A stretch of DNA of 64,000 bases from Pseudogymnoascus destructans (taxonomy: Eukaryota; Ascomycota; Leotiomycetes; Thelebolales; Thelebolaceae): the NCBI RefSeq assembly GCF_001641265.1, contig NW_020167524.1, positions 310,001-374,000 on the forward strand. The letters are read 5' to 3'. Numbering within the stretch: position 1 is the stretch's first letter; each line of letters begins with the position of its first letter. A program made the translations under genes and the position numbers. Below are positions 31,314 to 43,399 of this stretch, piece after piece. The notes under the pieces are model-generated. The model was not told the DNA's origin and did no database searches. It saw only the letters and a program-made list of their open reading frames with translations.

Positions 31314-33118
31314 AGCCTAGAGGGGAGAGTGGACTTGGCGTTTTTGGGAGGGGGGTGAATGCATGCATGTAAATGATGATGTGAACATGGGGGGATGGGG
31401 TATATAAAGTTCATCTTTTTGATGTTTGGTGGGGAGATAGATAGATTTCTTTGCTTGTGAAATTGTCGATTTCGCTACTTTGGATTGCTGGGGGTTTGTC
31501 GAGTGTGAAGTGATGTTTTTGTGTCTGTGATATGTTGGCCGTGGTAGAATGATTTATGGGCTGAAGGACGACAATAGATCTATAGCCATTAGGATGATGG
31601 ATGCGAACTTACATAGCTGGCACCTTCAGGTGAAGACAGACATAATGAGGTAGGGCTTCTCATCCCCTAATATGCCATCCTATCATCGCAGATGATTGTG
31701 TCAAGCGGGAGTTAAAAGATGTCTCTATCATAACTCTGATCCAAGAATTTCTCCAGACGACAGAAAACAAATATCAACAATTCAACAAGGTCAAGCAAAC
31801 CATTGGTTTTATAGTTCATCCGCTGATAGATTCACGGATCCTGTTCGTTAGACTTGTCTTTGCGGCTTGATCGAGCTACTGGTGTTTTGTTTCGGGGATT
31901 CTTGTTGGGGCGGTTCTTGTTACTGTGGTGGTATTCTTGTTATGGATATTTCTTGTCACTGGTCTTCCGTCAATTCTTGCTGCCAGTGCTTTCTTGTCGT
32001 CTTCCGTCACCACTGGTAATTCCGATGCTGGTATGCTAAAGCTGACATTCTATAGTTGCTACGTTACACGCCACAGCACGCGAATTCCCTTGCTCCCGTC
32101 TGGCCGCTGATACTATGCCCAAGTAGCTGACAAGCTGAGGTGAGGCGCCGTGGGGAAATCCATTCTTCTTCACTTCAATGATAATGAGGCTAGCATCCTG
32201 ATGTGTTCTCGACGAAGTTGCTGGGAACATATTCGATCTCCAGTTCGTCCCACATTGCCAAATGCCGCTTCCACCGGATTTTCGAAGTCAATAGGTCTCT
32301 TTTCAACTTTATCACTTTTATGAAGTATTCGTATCCTTACCATGCTTGAGGGCAAACTTACTTTGGGATTCGAGGATTATAAACCACCCCGAGAACTCAA
32401 ACGTAACCAAATTGGCGTTGGTCGTAGTTTGATCCTATTTGCGATCATTTTATTCCTCCTTAAAACTAAAGGTCCATGGTTTAACCAAAGGGATAAGTAT
32501 TGTCGCTAAGATATTATTCTCTCGTATGGCACAGAACTATATCAACCACGGTGGAGGATTCACGGCGTCACGGCAGGTTCGACGCAAAGTACCTGGTTTA
32601 TGCGTTGAAATGGCAGGGGTGTAGGAGGCAACACCGGGGGCGGTGGTGGAAATGGTGCGGTGGTGAGAAAGGGGCGGTGGTGAGAAGGGGGCGGCAGTGA
32701 GAATGAGGGCGACTGTGAGAATGGAGTCATGTACCAAAAGAAGAACTCGCCTGATGCCACTTCCAGAGTCCTGGTATTCTACGTCTCTCTGTCCTTATAA
32801 CCGCCTTCTCATAGATCCATCTCATCAGGCAACGGCGATAACGGGGCTAGTTGTTGATATTCTTTTTGGCGAAGGCTTAGCGAAACCGGACAACATCTTC
32901 TTATGCATCGGACGAAAAACAAGGGGTTGAGAGAGATAGGGAGATGGAAAATACGGTAGATACAATAATCACAATGCGCTTGCCTTCAAGTGATTAGATG
33001 ATCATAAGATCGCCTATTCATGATTTATACTTGACAGATCTATGGAGATCATATTCTTTGGCCCACGATACCGTGCATAACCCCTATCTGACCGTGCCCC
33101 TTCAACACTCTCACCCAA
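31314..33118. other. intergenic, with a possible gene relic
   Basis: No intact gene. On the minus strand near 32310-32090 three frames in turn give protein-like segments (WDELEIEYVPSNFVENTSG, then SLIIIEVKKNGFPHGASPQL), as expected of a decayed gene. The E-V-K core recalls a restriction-like nuclease fold but I do not claim it. The rest is AT-rich. Confidence 0.35.
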
Positions 33119-35045
33119 CTACGGGCCCAATCTCTTGGGCGTCCTTGGGTACGCACACGCCAAATGCACACTCGGAAGCTGCAGGTACCACGCCACCACG
33201 CGGTCCAGCCCTATCCCCCCGCCGCCGTGAGGAGGCACACCCGCACCCCTGAAGACGTCAACATACGCCTTGAGGCCAGGGCTATTGGGGTCGAGGCCCT
33301 TCTTCAACATCCCCTTCTCCACCTCCTCCGGCAAATGCAGACGCTGACCACCAGACAGGATCTCCTGTCCTCTCATCATAAAATCGTAGGTGTTGCTGAA
33401 CTCAGGGTTCTCTGGGTCGGGGAAAGCATAAAACGGCCGCGCTACCAGGGGGAACTTGTCGAGCACGTAGAAGTCGGTGTTGAACTTCTTACGGACGAGT
33501 GCACCGAGAGCTTTCTCTTGGGGAGTAGACATGTCCTCGTCATCCTTGACGTTGCGGAACTCCTCGGGTCCTTCTTCACGGAGGAGCTTCTGGCCTTCGG
33601 CGAAGGTCAGGCGCACTTCCTTGCCGTCGGCTGGCAGGAGGAATTTCTCGGACGGGTAGATGGAGCGGACGAGCTCGATCTCTTTGGCGCAGTTCTTCTC
33701 AAGCCCGGCGAAGATATATAGTAGGACACCTTCGAGCATGTGCATGACCTCATGGTAATGCTCCTCGATCTCCATCTCTAGATCAAGACCTGTGAACTCC
33801 GTCATATGGCGGGGCGTGTTCGAATTCTGTCACGTGATGTTAGCAAAAATGTTCTTATACGAGCAAATTGGACCTTTTTACCTCTGCTCTGTAGACAGAA
33901 CCAATACAGAAAACGCGCTCACGGCCTCCAGCAATTTCACACTGCTTGCTCTGCTGTGGACTCTGCGCTAGCGCCAGATCACGTGATGTTAGCAAAAAAC
34001 ACCCCTAAACGAGCAAATATATATCTGCGACAAAAAGAAAGAGGCTTACTTACCCAAAAAAGCTGACTTCCCGAAGTATGGGAGCTCGAAGACGTTTGCT
34101 CCTCCCTCAGATGCCGTGGCAATCAGTCCTGGAGCTTCAAATTTCTTGAAGCCCTTACCACGCATAAAATCGATGAAGAGATACTGGACTTCATTTCGGA
34201 TATCCTGGATAGCCCGATCGACCGGAGCACGCTTTCTAATGACCGGGTTATCGAGGAGTGTGCTGAGATGAGCAACTGGAACGGCGTCCTTGTCCTGGAC
34301 GGAGAGGCCTGTCACGTGCTGTTAGCTAAAATGCCCCTATACAAGCAAATTAGACCGTATATATACCTTCCGCAGCCTTGCTCAGATCCTCCTCCTCGTC
34401 CACGCATCCCACAGCTCTGCTGGCTGTTGCAACAGACACTGACAAGGTCTCGGGGGCGGAAGCGACGATATAGAGCTTCTGGACGTGGAGCTCAAAGCCG
34501 CTAATAGTGCAGCTCTTGACTGGCTCCAAAGGCTTTTGCACCAGCGCCTCCACCATAATGATTGACTCGAGCTTCACGGTTCCCATCCACTTCACCATCT
34601 GCCTGCTGATGGGCTTCCCTTCTGGGCTAACAGCCATCACGCCCTGGATAGTCTCCACCCCCTTTCCAAGCTGAAAGAACGCAATCTTAGCTCCCTGCAT
34701 CCTCGAGTTTTGTAGAGTCCCCCTAATCTTCACGAGCTGGCCAACATCCTGCTCTGTGATCTCCTCAAGGCGTACACGCTTCGCCTCTGACTTGTAGGTC
34801 GCCGAGATGTTGCCGTAGTTGTCTTTGGCAAGGTCCTCAGCTGCGGCGCCAGCGCCAGACGCCTTGGCGGCGGCTTCGCGCTCAGCGGCCTTGCGTGCCT
34901 TCTCTGCTTCCTTCTTAGCCTTGGCTTCGGCCTTCTTCGCTCCCTTCTTCGACTGCTCGGCGCCGCCCTCGGCGGGTGCGCCCTCAGCGGCTGGGGCAGC
35001 GGCTGGCGGGGCTGTCGCGGTGATAGGCTTTGCTTCTTCGGACAT
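33119..35045 (-). CDS. DPS1: cytosolic aspartyl-tRNA synthetase
   Basis: Class IIb synthetase charging tRNA-Asp. Four exons: 35045-34367, 34308-34054, 33967-33882 and 33826-33119, for 575 residues. The N-terminus is a lysine/alanine-rich helix typical of eukaryotic cytosolic forms, followed by the anticodon-binding OB fold (VKIRGTLQNSRMQGAKIAFFQ). Motif 2 is YRAENSNTPRHMTEF across exons 3-4, and motif 3 is GGGGIGLDRVVAW near the C-terminus. The consensus in yeast reads SNTHRHM, and the small third exon (SPQQSKQCEIAGGRERVFC) is more divergent than the rest. All three introns (58, 86 and 55 bp) resemble one another. The acceptor for intron 2 is CGCTAG, which gives AFLAQSPQ. Confidence 0.92.
33827..34366 (-). 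repeat. three similar, introner-like introns
   Basis: Introns 34366-34309, 34053-33968 and 33881-33827 share a core: GGTC-AATTTGCT-GTATA, then CATTTT-GCTAACA-CACGTGA. The 58- and 55-bp introns match at about 41 of 48 aligned positions by hand. The branch-point GCTAAC and the CACGTGACAG acceptor are inside the shared part. The 86-bp intron shares the core, then adds about 15 bp before its acceptor. Confidence 0.8.
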
Positions 35046-35825
35046 CTTGGGTTTGAGTTGTAGGCTCGATCTAAGTTTTGGGGTCTGCAGTTAAACTGTT
35101 AGCTGAAATGCTGCGTGGTAGAAGTGGTAGCTTGGAGCGCAAGCAGCAGCAGTTGTGGCTTTGTTGATGAAGCCAAAGCCCCGCGGTCGTTGGACTTTGC
35201 GCGGTAAAGCAGCGTGCACTGGCTGGCCGTTCCGTCTGGAGTCTGGCAATCGATATCCAAGGGACTTAAAAACACATTCCTGTACCTACCTGATCAGTCG
35301 CAGTTATATCAATTCCGCTTCAGTAACAATAGCTCGCCGGTTGACACATTCGCTGTGACGCACCTGGTCGTGTGGAATTTTAGCGAGCCTCGCCGAGTAC
35401 CCCGCGATACACGTGATTAACAACGAGGCTGACAACAACGTTAGAAGGGGGTATATTGAGGATAACTCCAAAATCTACAGACTACGTCACAAGGGATAAT
35501 TATTCAGGAGATAACTCAAACATACAGCATTAATGTAAGGCAGCCTGGCTACCATATAGCTAAACTAGCCGTCTCCTAAAAAACGCCGGCATACTCCCTC
35601 CTGGTTATCCGCACAGAAACCAATCGTAACGCAACAAGAGCTATATCCGCCGTAGAAGTCCCACCCCTTAGTTCGAAGAATCCTCGAATATAAAATACAC
35701 GTATTAGAAGCAATTCCTCAAAGAGGCCCATAAGCCTGCATGCATCCCGACTAAACCAAAGCTATGCCAATGGGCACGTTAAAAACTCGAAAAAAATTGC
35801 AAATCTAGCTGGTCCCCGCTGGTGG
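35046..35825 (-). promoter_or_regulatory. aspartyl-tRNA synthetase upstream region
   Basis: A branch-like GCTAAC (35097-35102) and a CTGCAG acceptor (about 35085) 40 bp before the ATG suggest a 5' UTR intron, again with the CATTT-AGCTAACA core. The remaining sequence to the Kog1 stop holds no recognised gene. Confidence 0.4.
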
Positions 35826-38800
35826 TCAAATATGCCCGTTTCCATTCAAGTCGAGTCCGCCGCCCTTCCTATCCTCGCAAGTGAACAGGTTGACGTTATT
35901 GTCTCGTTTCGATGCTGCAGCTAGCATCATTCGGTGGGGATGGAAAGCCGTAGCTGAGATTGGCGAACTACGGTGAGCAGTGAGGAACCCAGAGTAAGGT
36001 TCGATCCTCGAGAGTTTTTGGCCGTCGAAATTGAAAACCTTCACCGTATGATGTGCCGTTCCACTTGAAAATATTAGCAAAGAACTTAGTTAGGGGATAG
36101 TTACAACTTACACAGCGAAGACGGGAAGGTGCTCATGCGTACTCGCGGTGCGCAGCACATCCGTTGTCGCCTGTATTACCCGGAGCGGCTTATCCATACG
36201 GATATCCCAAAGCTTCACCTTACCATTCCGGCTCGCTGACAAAAGTTCTCTCTGGCCACCTCGCTGCATATGAACTGACCGAACCCAATCCCGGTCCGAA
36301 TCATCCTTCCACTTCTTCACCATGGCTGTTTGTGGCCTCTCCCGAGTATCAAATACGCGGACAGCACCATCTCCAAAGCCAGCGACGAAAATATTGCCCG
36401 TCATTTGATCTGATGTTAGAGAAGTAACACATGATCCAGATCGAGCATTGATGTCGCTGACGCAGACTTCTGGCCCAGCGGCCCATACGCGAATGACTTT
36501 GACGTCGCCAGCAACAATGAGTTTCCCGCTCACTTGCTGCCAGTCAAACACCATGCCTGAGTTCACATTGCTGGGTACCATGTGTGTGAGAGCTCGCCAC
36601 GCTGATGCCAGCTCCACCTTCTTATCCGAATCATAATTTCTGTAGATTCGAATAACACCATCTGACGAACCAGTCATTAAAAATGCCTGGTCATCCTCGT
36701 TGATGAACTTCAGGTCACTAATCTTCGACCCCTCTGGGTTACCGTTCGAGAAACGAGCAAGGCGGTCCTGTTTCTTCCAGTCCCAAATACAAACCGTATC
36801 ACGGTCATCAGACACTGCGAGATGGTCCTCAAATTGATGCATGGTCATCTTCGTTGGCTGGCTGCCATTGTTGAAGAATCCACTGGGATTCGACCATTTG
36901 CCACTTTCCGCAACCTCCTTCTGGGGCTGCGTCTCTCTCAATATCGATTCATTTCGTGATCTCCGCCAAAGTCGCTCATTATAATCAGTGCTTCCAGGCT
37001 CCTCCGCCTCACTTGACTTCATCTGGGGCTCTCTGAAGTATTCGATCGACCACTCCAGGAAACTACTCTTCAGTGGGATGACTGGTGGTTCGGTCAGTTT
37101 CCGTGGCTCGTAGCCTCCAGAGAGGGGTTCCTTTGCCGCACGGTAGGCGCCTGGAGTTGGCGTCGTATCATTCTGCTCTGGTGGCGCGTTCCAATCGGTT
37201 GGTACACGGCCACGGACAGGCAATGAATTGCGGTTAAGGCCAGGGGACTTTGGTGGCCCTCTCATCGAATCAGTAGGTGACGGTTCAGCACTAGGGCTTC
37301 CAAACGGTAAAGTAAACAAATAACTTGCAGTGCGCTTCAGAAGCCCTTGCTGTGTAGAAGGTGGCGTGGCCGTTTCATACTGCTGCTTAGGGGTGCTTGG
37401 CCTCTGCTCAGTTGTTGGTTGTGAATAAGGTTGTGAATGAGGGGTGAAGGCTCGACGAGAAAGGACGAGAATCTCATCGACCAGTGCTTGTGCTCGAGAG
37501 CTCAGCGGGGATTCCAGAAGTTGTAGGTGGATATAGTCGACGACAATTGTTGCGTTTCTCTGGACTTCTGGGTGTGGATCGGCAGCCATTATAAGAACAT
37601 GCTTCCATACCACGGCGAAAATTGTATTATGCGACACACCATTAGCAGAAGCCTTCACGGTCCCATCCGCATTGCGATGCTCGGCACGGACGTAATGAAG
37701 GCCCATCTTGTGATCGTTGCCGTCATCGGTCGGTGGGAATTGAAGATATTCCTTCTCCTCTTGCAATTGCTCGTATGCCGCGACGAGGAACTTGCTCTCG
37801 TAGCGCTTAACGTACTTGGACATGTATACGAGTAACTCTTTGCGGACCATCGCATTACCGTCGTTGGCCATGTCAGCTACCGTCCAGGTAATCTGCTCTT
37901 CGATCCTCGCAACCTCATCGGTGAGATCCGGAATTCCCAGGAAGGTTGTAATAGCGTACAGCATAGCCGCTCGCACCTCGCAACAGTTATCCTTCACAAG
38001 GGCACACAGCTTCTGGTGCGCGTTCTCCCTGATACCTCTCCACTTCGCCTCTGGGAGGTCATTCCACAGCTGGCTGATACATAGACATGCCCACTGCCGT
38101 AATAACGGGTTGTTTTGGTTTTGCAAGTGCGTTAAGCAGAGACTCATGATCTCGGTCTGGTTACAGACGTTCTGTCCCTGACGGTAACCATTGCAGAGCA
38201 TCGCTAGAATGAAAGCGCACATAGCCTTGTGCTCCAGACTGTCAACCACAGGTAGTCCTTCGGTTGGTTTCAGAATGTTTGAAAAGTAGTTATACCCACT
38301 GTCCTTCAGCAAATCCTGCTGGCACGATAGGTCCACAGCTAGTACTCGGGTCCAGATGAATACCATCACAGGCTTCAGTTCCGTAGCTGCAGATTGAAGT
38401 AGCTTCAGGACGTAAGGGAAGATTCCAATGCTTAGCGCAAGGTTGACAGCCCATGGACCCATATCCAGGAACTTTCCAAGTAGAATTAATGCCCGTACTC
38501 TGTGCTGCTGACTGAGAAGTACTTGAAGAACAACTGGTAGTTGGTCCGGAGGTTTATGTGTTACTGCTCCTTGTGTGAGGTAGATATCAAAAGCCGTCAA
38601 TTGCTCCGTAAAGAACGTCGAATTCACGAATTCGTAATCAGGTCGGATGCCGGCTTCCTTCTCTTCGAGCATTGGAAGCTGGGCCAGTGCCATATCAACC
38701 GCAAGGTCCCAGCTTTCCCATAACGAATGCTGATGGGTATCTGGAAGCTCAGGGTATGATTGAGGATGACATCCATAATGATGCATTACCCTTTGGGCCA

Positions 38801-40698
38801 ACAAGAAATTCCTAAATAACGCCGCGACCATAAGATCCTGGCGGAAGAACTTGCGGAACAATGGGCGAGGAAGGGTTGTCCATGCAATGGTATCCGTAAT
38901 GGCAGTAAAAATCCAATTCAGCTCTCCCAATGGCGTCCTACGCTCTTGTAGTCGGCCCGGAAGCTTCTTTGCCCTTTCGGGTGTAATATTTGAAGGTAAT
39001 GGGTTCTGCAGGGCGAAGAACCAGAGGGCCATCTCAATCGGTGTTGTGAGGCAGCAGGTGAAGATGTCGGCAGGAAGAGCTGGGTTTGTGGGCAGGTTTT
39101 CTTTAACACCACATGCTGCAAGGTGGATGTAGGGGCGGAAATTTGACACAACGGTGCTTGGATCCTTCGCAAGAGCATCCGCCTCCTCTTGCTCATGCTT
39201 CTCTACAAAACGATGGAAGTTGGCAAGGATGTTGCCTGCGTCTGAGCAATCCCAGACAAAGAATGTAGGTGCCTGGAGCCACTGTTGTAAATCGTACAAC
39301 GACACCGGAATATACTGGGTGTAATTCTTGTTGAAGACCCAGATTTCTCCTGACGCTGTTGGCTTCGGTACGCCATGGCCGTTGTAATGAAACAGCACAC
39401 GCTCATCCTTGGCATTTCGACGTAGCGAGACACAGAATTTCTTCGTTTCTTCGATTGACGGATCGAGATACTGCTTATAACGTGTCCGTATAGCGAGCGT
39501 CTCGTATTGTGTTTGCAGGGCTTTTCCAATGGTTTCCAATGCCTTCTGCACTGGCATCGTTGTCGGGTCCGACCATGCTTCGAGCTTTGCGCCGGGTGTC
39601 GTCTTCAACTGGTCCGGTGGTTCAACTCCGATATTCAAGCAGACGGCAAGCGCAGCAGATACAGTCTTCAATCTATCCTTCATGCGCCAATCTTGCAGTT
39701 CATAATTCAAGGGTCGCGGGTTGCCTGTAGATTCGTGACGCTTATCTGTGAAGTACATATACCAGTTCTGTAATATCCCATTAGCATTCTGTTCGTCCAC
39801 TGCAGTCGGTTTTGGGTTTGATATCAGTCTATATCCTGCCGCAGGATAGGCTGGCAGAACAGGGCATGATTTTGGCCCTTTGAGATCCTCAATATGATAA
39901 TATCTTGTTGGTGACTTGTGAGGGCTCTCAGGACCAAAAAGTGGGGTGAGGGAGAAGAAACCGGCCAACTCTAGACTCATACCAAAAGCCTCCATGGCAT
40001 GGATCGCAGCGCTTGATGCGCGCAAACCGTTGGTAGAGGTTTGGAAGCCTGGATTATTTGCAACCCTTATATGACATAACCATGGATCGGGTGAAAAAGA
40101 AATGGCAGGCGCGACTCACATTAGCTAGTTGCGACACATATTCCTCAGAAGCATAATGTCCTTCAAATCCATGGCGTGCGCCCCAATCCGACGCATCAGT
40201 ATCATTATTATCCTCCAGCTCGTCCCCGCCTCGCGGGCCGTAATCGCTCTTTGACCGCTTCAGAAGCGGTTTCGGTCTCCTCCTGCTCGCATCTTGGCTC
40301 GTCTCCGATTCTTCGCGGGAGCCGTTTGGTCGCGCGAGGGCCGATGAGCTTTGGTTCCTCCTGTGCGTCTTGATTTCTATATCTGACAGCCTCCGCACTC
40401 CGTTTCCATTTGGGTGAGAGGATTCGCCTTTCGTTGTCGGGTGTGGCATCATGTCTGCCGACGCGCCATTTGGGCCTCCCGTTCTCCTCGGTTGTTCGTT
40501 ATACGTTGCAGATCCAGAGGAAGCGGTGCTCACGGCGCCATTCGAGCCCGAGGCGCTGGTGGATGAGGACGGGATATTGTGGTTGTTGGACTGCGTGTAG
40601 CCCTGGCTCTGGGGCGTCTGCGGTTGGCTCCTGTTCGATTGCCGCGGGTTATACTGCTGTCGTGGTGGGTTCCTCTGGTGCAGTGCTACAGCCGCCAT
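35826..40698 (-). CDS. KOG1: Kog1/Raptor, TORC1 scaffold
   Basis: The Raptor subunit of TOR complex 1, which presents substrates to TOR kinase at the vacuole. Proposed exons: 40698-40120, 39767-36112 and 36063-35826, giving about 1490 residues. A Ser/Asn-rich N-terminus ends YVSQLAN, followed by NWYMYFTDKRHESTGNP, the start of the Raptor N-terminal caspase-like domain (FHYNGHGVPKPT, VWDCSDAG). HEAT-type repeats fill the middle, and C-terminal WD40 repeats include the last exon (GTAHHTVKVFNFDG). Both ends of the 352-bp first intron are phase 0 (donor GTGAGT at 40119, acceptor ATTACAG at 39768). An open frame inside this intron (starting RASSAAIHAM) is not needed by the family and its junctions would not stay in frame. 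Confidence 0.92.
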
Positions 40699-41591
40699 TG
40701 TGCCTCGGCAGCCGTCCTCTGGTCTTATTGCGACATGAGCTCGTCTGTTGGATAGGAGGCTTCTACTCGGCTCGATCGTATCTCTTTGGAGCGGCTGTCG
40801 AAGTCCAACACGGTCCTGCTGTTATTCGAAGGGCCAGTCGCGGGTGACGTTGGGCCTGGCCACGTCAATAAACTTCACCGCAAACGCTACAGCGATGCTG
40901 CGGAATTGCGGTGGAGGGACCGGCGATTCCAACGGGTGAATTATGTCGAAATGGCGGAGCCGGGGTGAGGTATCTGATTAGGATAAAACGGTATTAGAGA
41001 CTTCTATACGTCAAAAGATTCTAATATTCTAGAGATGTTCAAAAACGAGGGAAATTCAAAGAGGCTGGCGGTAAAGACATCGGCGCAGGGCGGTGGTGTA
41101 GCAGAGTGTACGTAGTACGTAGTACGGAGTAGTGTACTCGGGATGGGAGGTCACGCACGCATCATATGTGAGGCTGATCAAGCGCAAATCGATTGGTCCC
41201 GACCCATCTCATCTTTGGGGGTATCCATCTATCGGCCCTTATCAGCCACAAGCAACTCATCCTTGGCATCAAAGGCCCAGGTCTTTATATTGATATTTCC
41301 AAACACGGCACTCATCTATAATATATATGAAGAAATATACGTTCATGTCGTATTTATACTCCCTAGACACCTACGTAATATCAGTAGATATCCATCGAAC
41401 AGCTAGCATCGTAGCTTTTGTGTGTTGAAAAAAGACAGTGTATACAGCCAAATGCATCGACTAAATAGCATTCAGAATCCAGCTTCCCACCAAACCCATA
41501 AACCAGGCACAAAGCCAGCAGTGACACAGAACTCCAAATTCCCCAATTCAACCTCATAATAGGCATCCATTCCATCCCCGGCATAAACGCA
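40699..41591. other. Kog1 promoter and bZIP 3' flank
   Basis: No further gene supported. A short GTACGTAGTACG repeat lies at about 41109-41125. Confidence 0.5.
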
Positions 41592-42640
41592 TCATAACAG
41601 CTCATCCCCATCCCCAACCACGCTATCCTCGATCGCAGCGACAATATCCCCCTCCGCAAACACCGGCCCCTGCCCATCACACTTCGCCTTAGACTTCAGC
41701 TTCTCACTAACAGCCGGAATATCCACAACCCCCTGCTTCGCCAACGGGTGCGAGATAATAAAATCCCACGACGCCGCCGCCGCCAGCAGCCGTCCCCCGC
41801 TCACCGGGTCCATCACAATTCGGTGACTTATCGTCTTATTCTCATGCGGCTTCAGGAGCTCGGTATAAAAGTCCGTCGGCGAGTAGCACAGCGGGCCCGT
41901 ACTCGACAACAGTGCCTCGCCTTGGTGGTTCGACGATGTGGCCTTGAGGATCTCATTCTCCGTCGACACCTTCTGGAGGTTTAGGCGCAGAATCTCGTTC
42001 TGTGTGGCGAAACTCGAGCTCTCCTTCTTCAGCTCCGCGACCTGCTCCTCCAGCTCCTTGACGTGTCGCTCCTTGCGCTCGCGGAACGCGCGTTGTCTGT
42101 GCCCGGACGACTTGTGAGTACGATTCGAGCCTCACTGCGCATTGAGCGCGGGGGGCTATTGCTTACGCTGCGCGATTCTGTGCCTTCCGCCGGGACTGCG
42201 CGGGTGTCATGTCCTCATCATCACTGTTGCTAGCCTGTCGCTGCTCGGAATTGAGGGCTTCGGAGCCGCCATCGTGGCTGTCGTTTGTGTTGGCGACGGA
42301 GGGTTGGTGTTGCGATTGCGGGGTCGGGGGTTGCCCTGCTCCGTGCACATCGAAGTGATTGTATGCGTCGAAGGTTTGGAACTGCTCGAATGCCTCCTTG
42401 GGTAACTGTCAGCTTGGTCCTGTCCGTTGCATGGATAATACTAACCGGTGGTGAGCCGTTGCAAAAGTCGTCGCCATTGATGTTTGAGCGCGAGGGCGTG
42501 GGCGGGAGACCAAGAAATTGGTACAGTTGCTGGTTCGCATTCGCATTGTAGTTGTAGTCCATGTTTGGTGGGAAGTGTATGTGGCCGTTCAACACCTTTG
42601 GTTTGTTGTCGTCGTAGCCAGCCATGTTTCCCATGTCCAT
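41592..42640 (-). CDS. AP-1-like bZIP transcription factor
   Basis: A 309-residue fungal bZIP of the Yap/KapC type. Exons: 42640-42446, 42396-42167 and 42096-41592, with GT-AG introns of 49 and 70 bp. The basic region RRKAQNRAAQRAFRERKERH spans the second splice junction (phase 2) and is followed by leucine-zipper heptads (ELEEQVAELKKE, NEILRLNLQKV, NEILKAT). The N-terminus has QFLGLPPTPSRS, typical of KapC-like proteins. The C-terminus contains SWDFIISHPLAKQGVVDI. Yap proteins bind TTA(C/G)TAA-type sites and control stress responses; the target set here is unknown. No cysteine-rich redox domain like that of Yap1 is evident. Confidence 0.85.
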
Positions 42641-43274
42641 GGCGTGTTATGCTCTTGATGAAGGGCTTAGTTGTCCGTATGGGGTGGCGAGATTTCTGTC
42701 GGTGTGGGTGGTGGTCCTGATCGATCGTGGCTTAAACCAGGGCGGCCACACGGCCACAAAAACCCTCTCTTGGTTATTGGGCGAACCAGAACTTAAGGAC
42801 GGCAGTCCAAAATACAGCATATGCCACCTCTTATTCAGCCTATTCGCAGGTCTATAATACAACAATGCTGACATAATGCGAGTGGCCCAGCTCATTTCAT
42901 ACACCTAAAATCACAAACTTTGTAACTAAATATCTTAGCAACAGTTAAATAATAAATTATAAAACAATGTACGTACTTTGCCTTTTATAGGCGTTTAAAC
43001 GGCACTAATTGAATTTTAAGGCAATTAGCCTTATGGTTATTAAGATACTAAGTTTTAGCCCCTACTTTTAACCTACTTCTTAGTATCTCAATAACTATAA
43101 CACAACACTAATTGCCTTAAAAATCAAGTATAGTACTTTAAATGCTAAGAATTCAGATGTTTTATTTTTGTAGAATCGCTATGCTACCAACTAAGACTAT
43201 ATACATAATAGTATGGTTAATTATAACATTAATTAACAACACGTGGGGTAATTTTGATATAGTAGATTACTTAG
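42641..43274. other. AT-rich flank with a MITE-like inverted repeat
   Basis: bZIP upstream region. Imperfect inverted arms at about 43004-43052 and 43079-43128 (ACTAATTG, AAGGCAATTA, AGATACTAAG) could fold into one long hairpin. No clear target duplication. No ORF. Confidence 0.5.
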
Positions 43275-43399
43275 TGTCATACTGACATTCGTTGCACTCA
43301 GTTTGCTATCAAACTCAAGAGCAAACTTAGAAATCTCCTCCTCAAACCTACAAGTCACCATACATATCTTGGCTTATCACACCAACAACAGAAGCAATA
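43275..43399 (+). repeat. inverted U3 fragment at the 3' end
   Basis: The first 125 bp of the gypsy LTR (TGTCATACTG to AGAAGCAATA), opposite in orientation to the element and abutting its 3' LTR at 43400. It looks identical to the start of that LTR. Confidence 0.9.

Noticed and set aside
36001..36020. GGTTCGATCC, resembling a tRNA B box
   Set aside because: No stem partners or A box; it lies in the last Kog1 exon.
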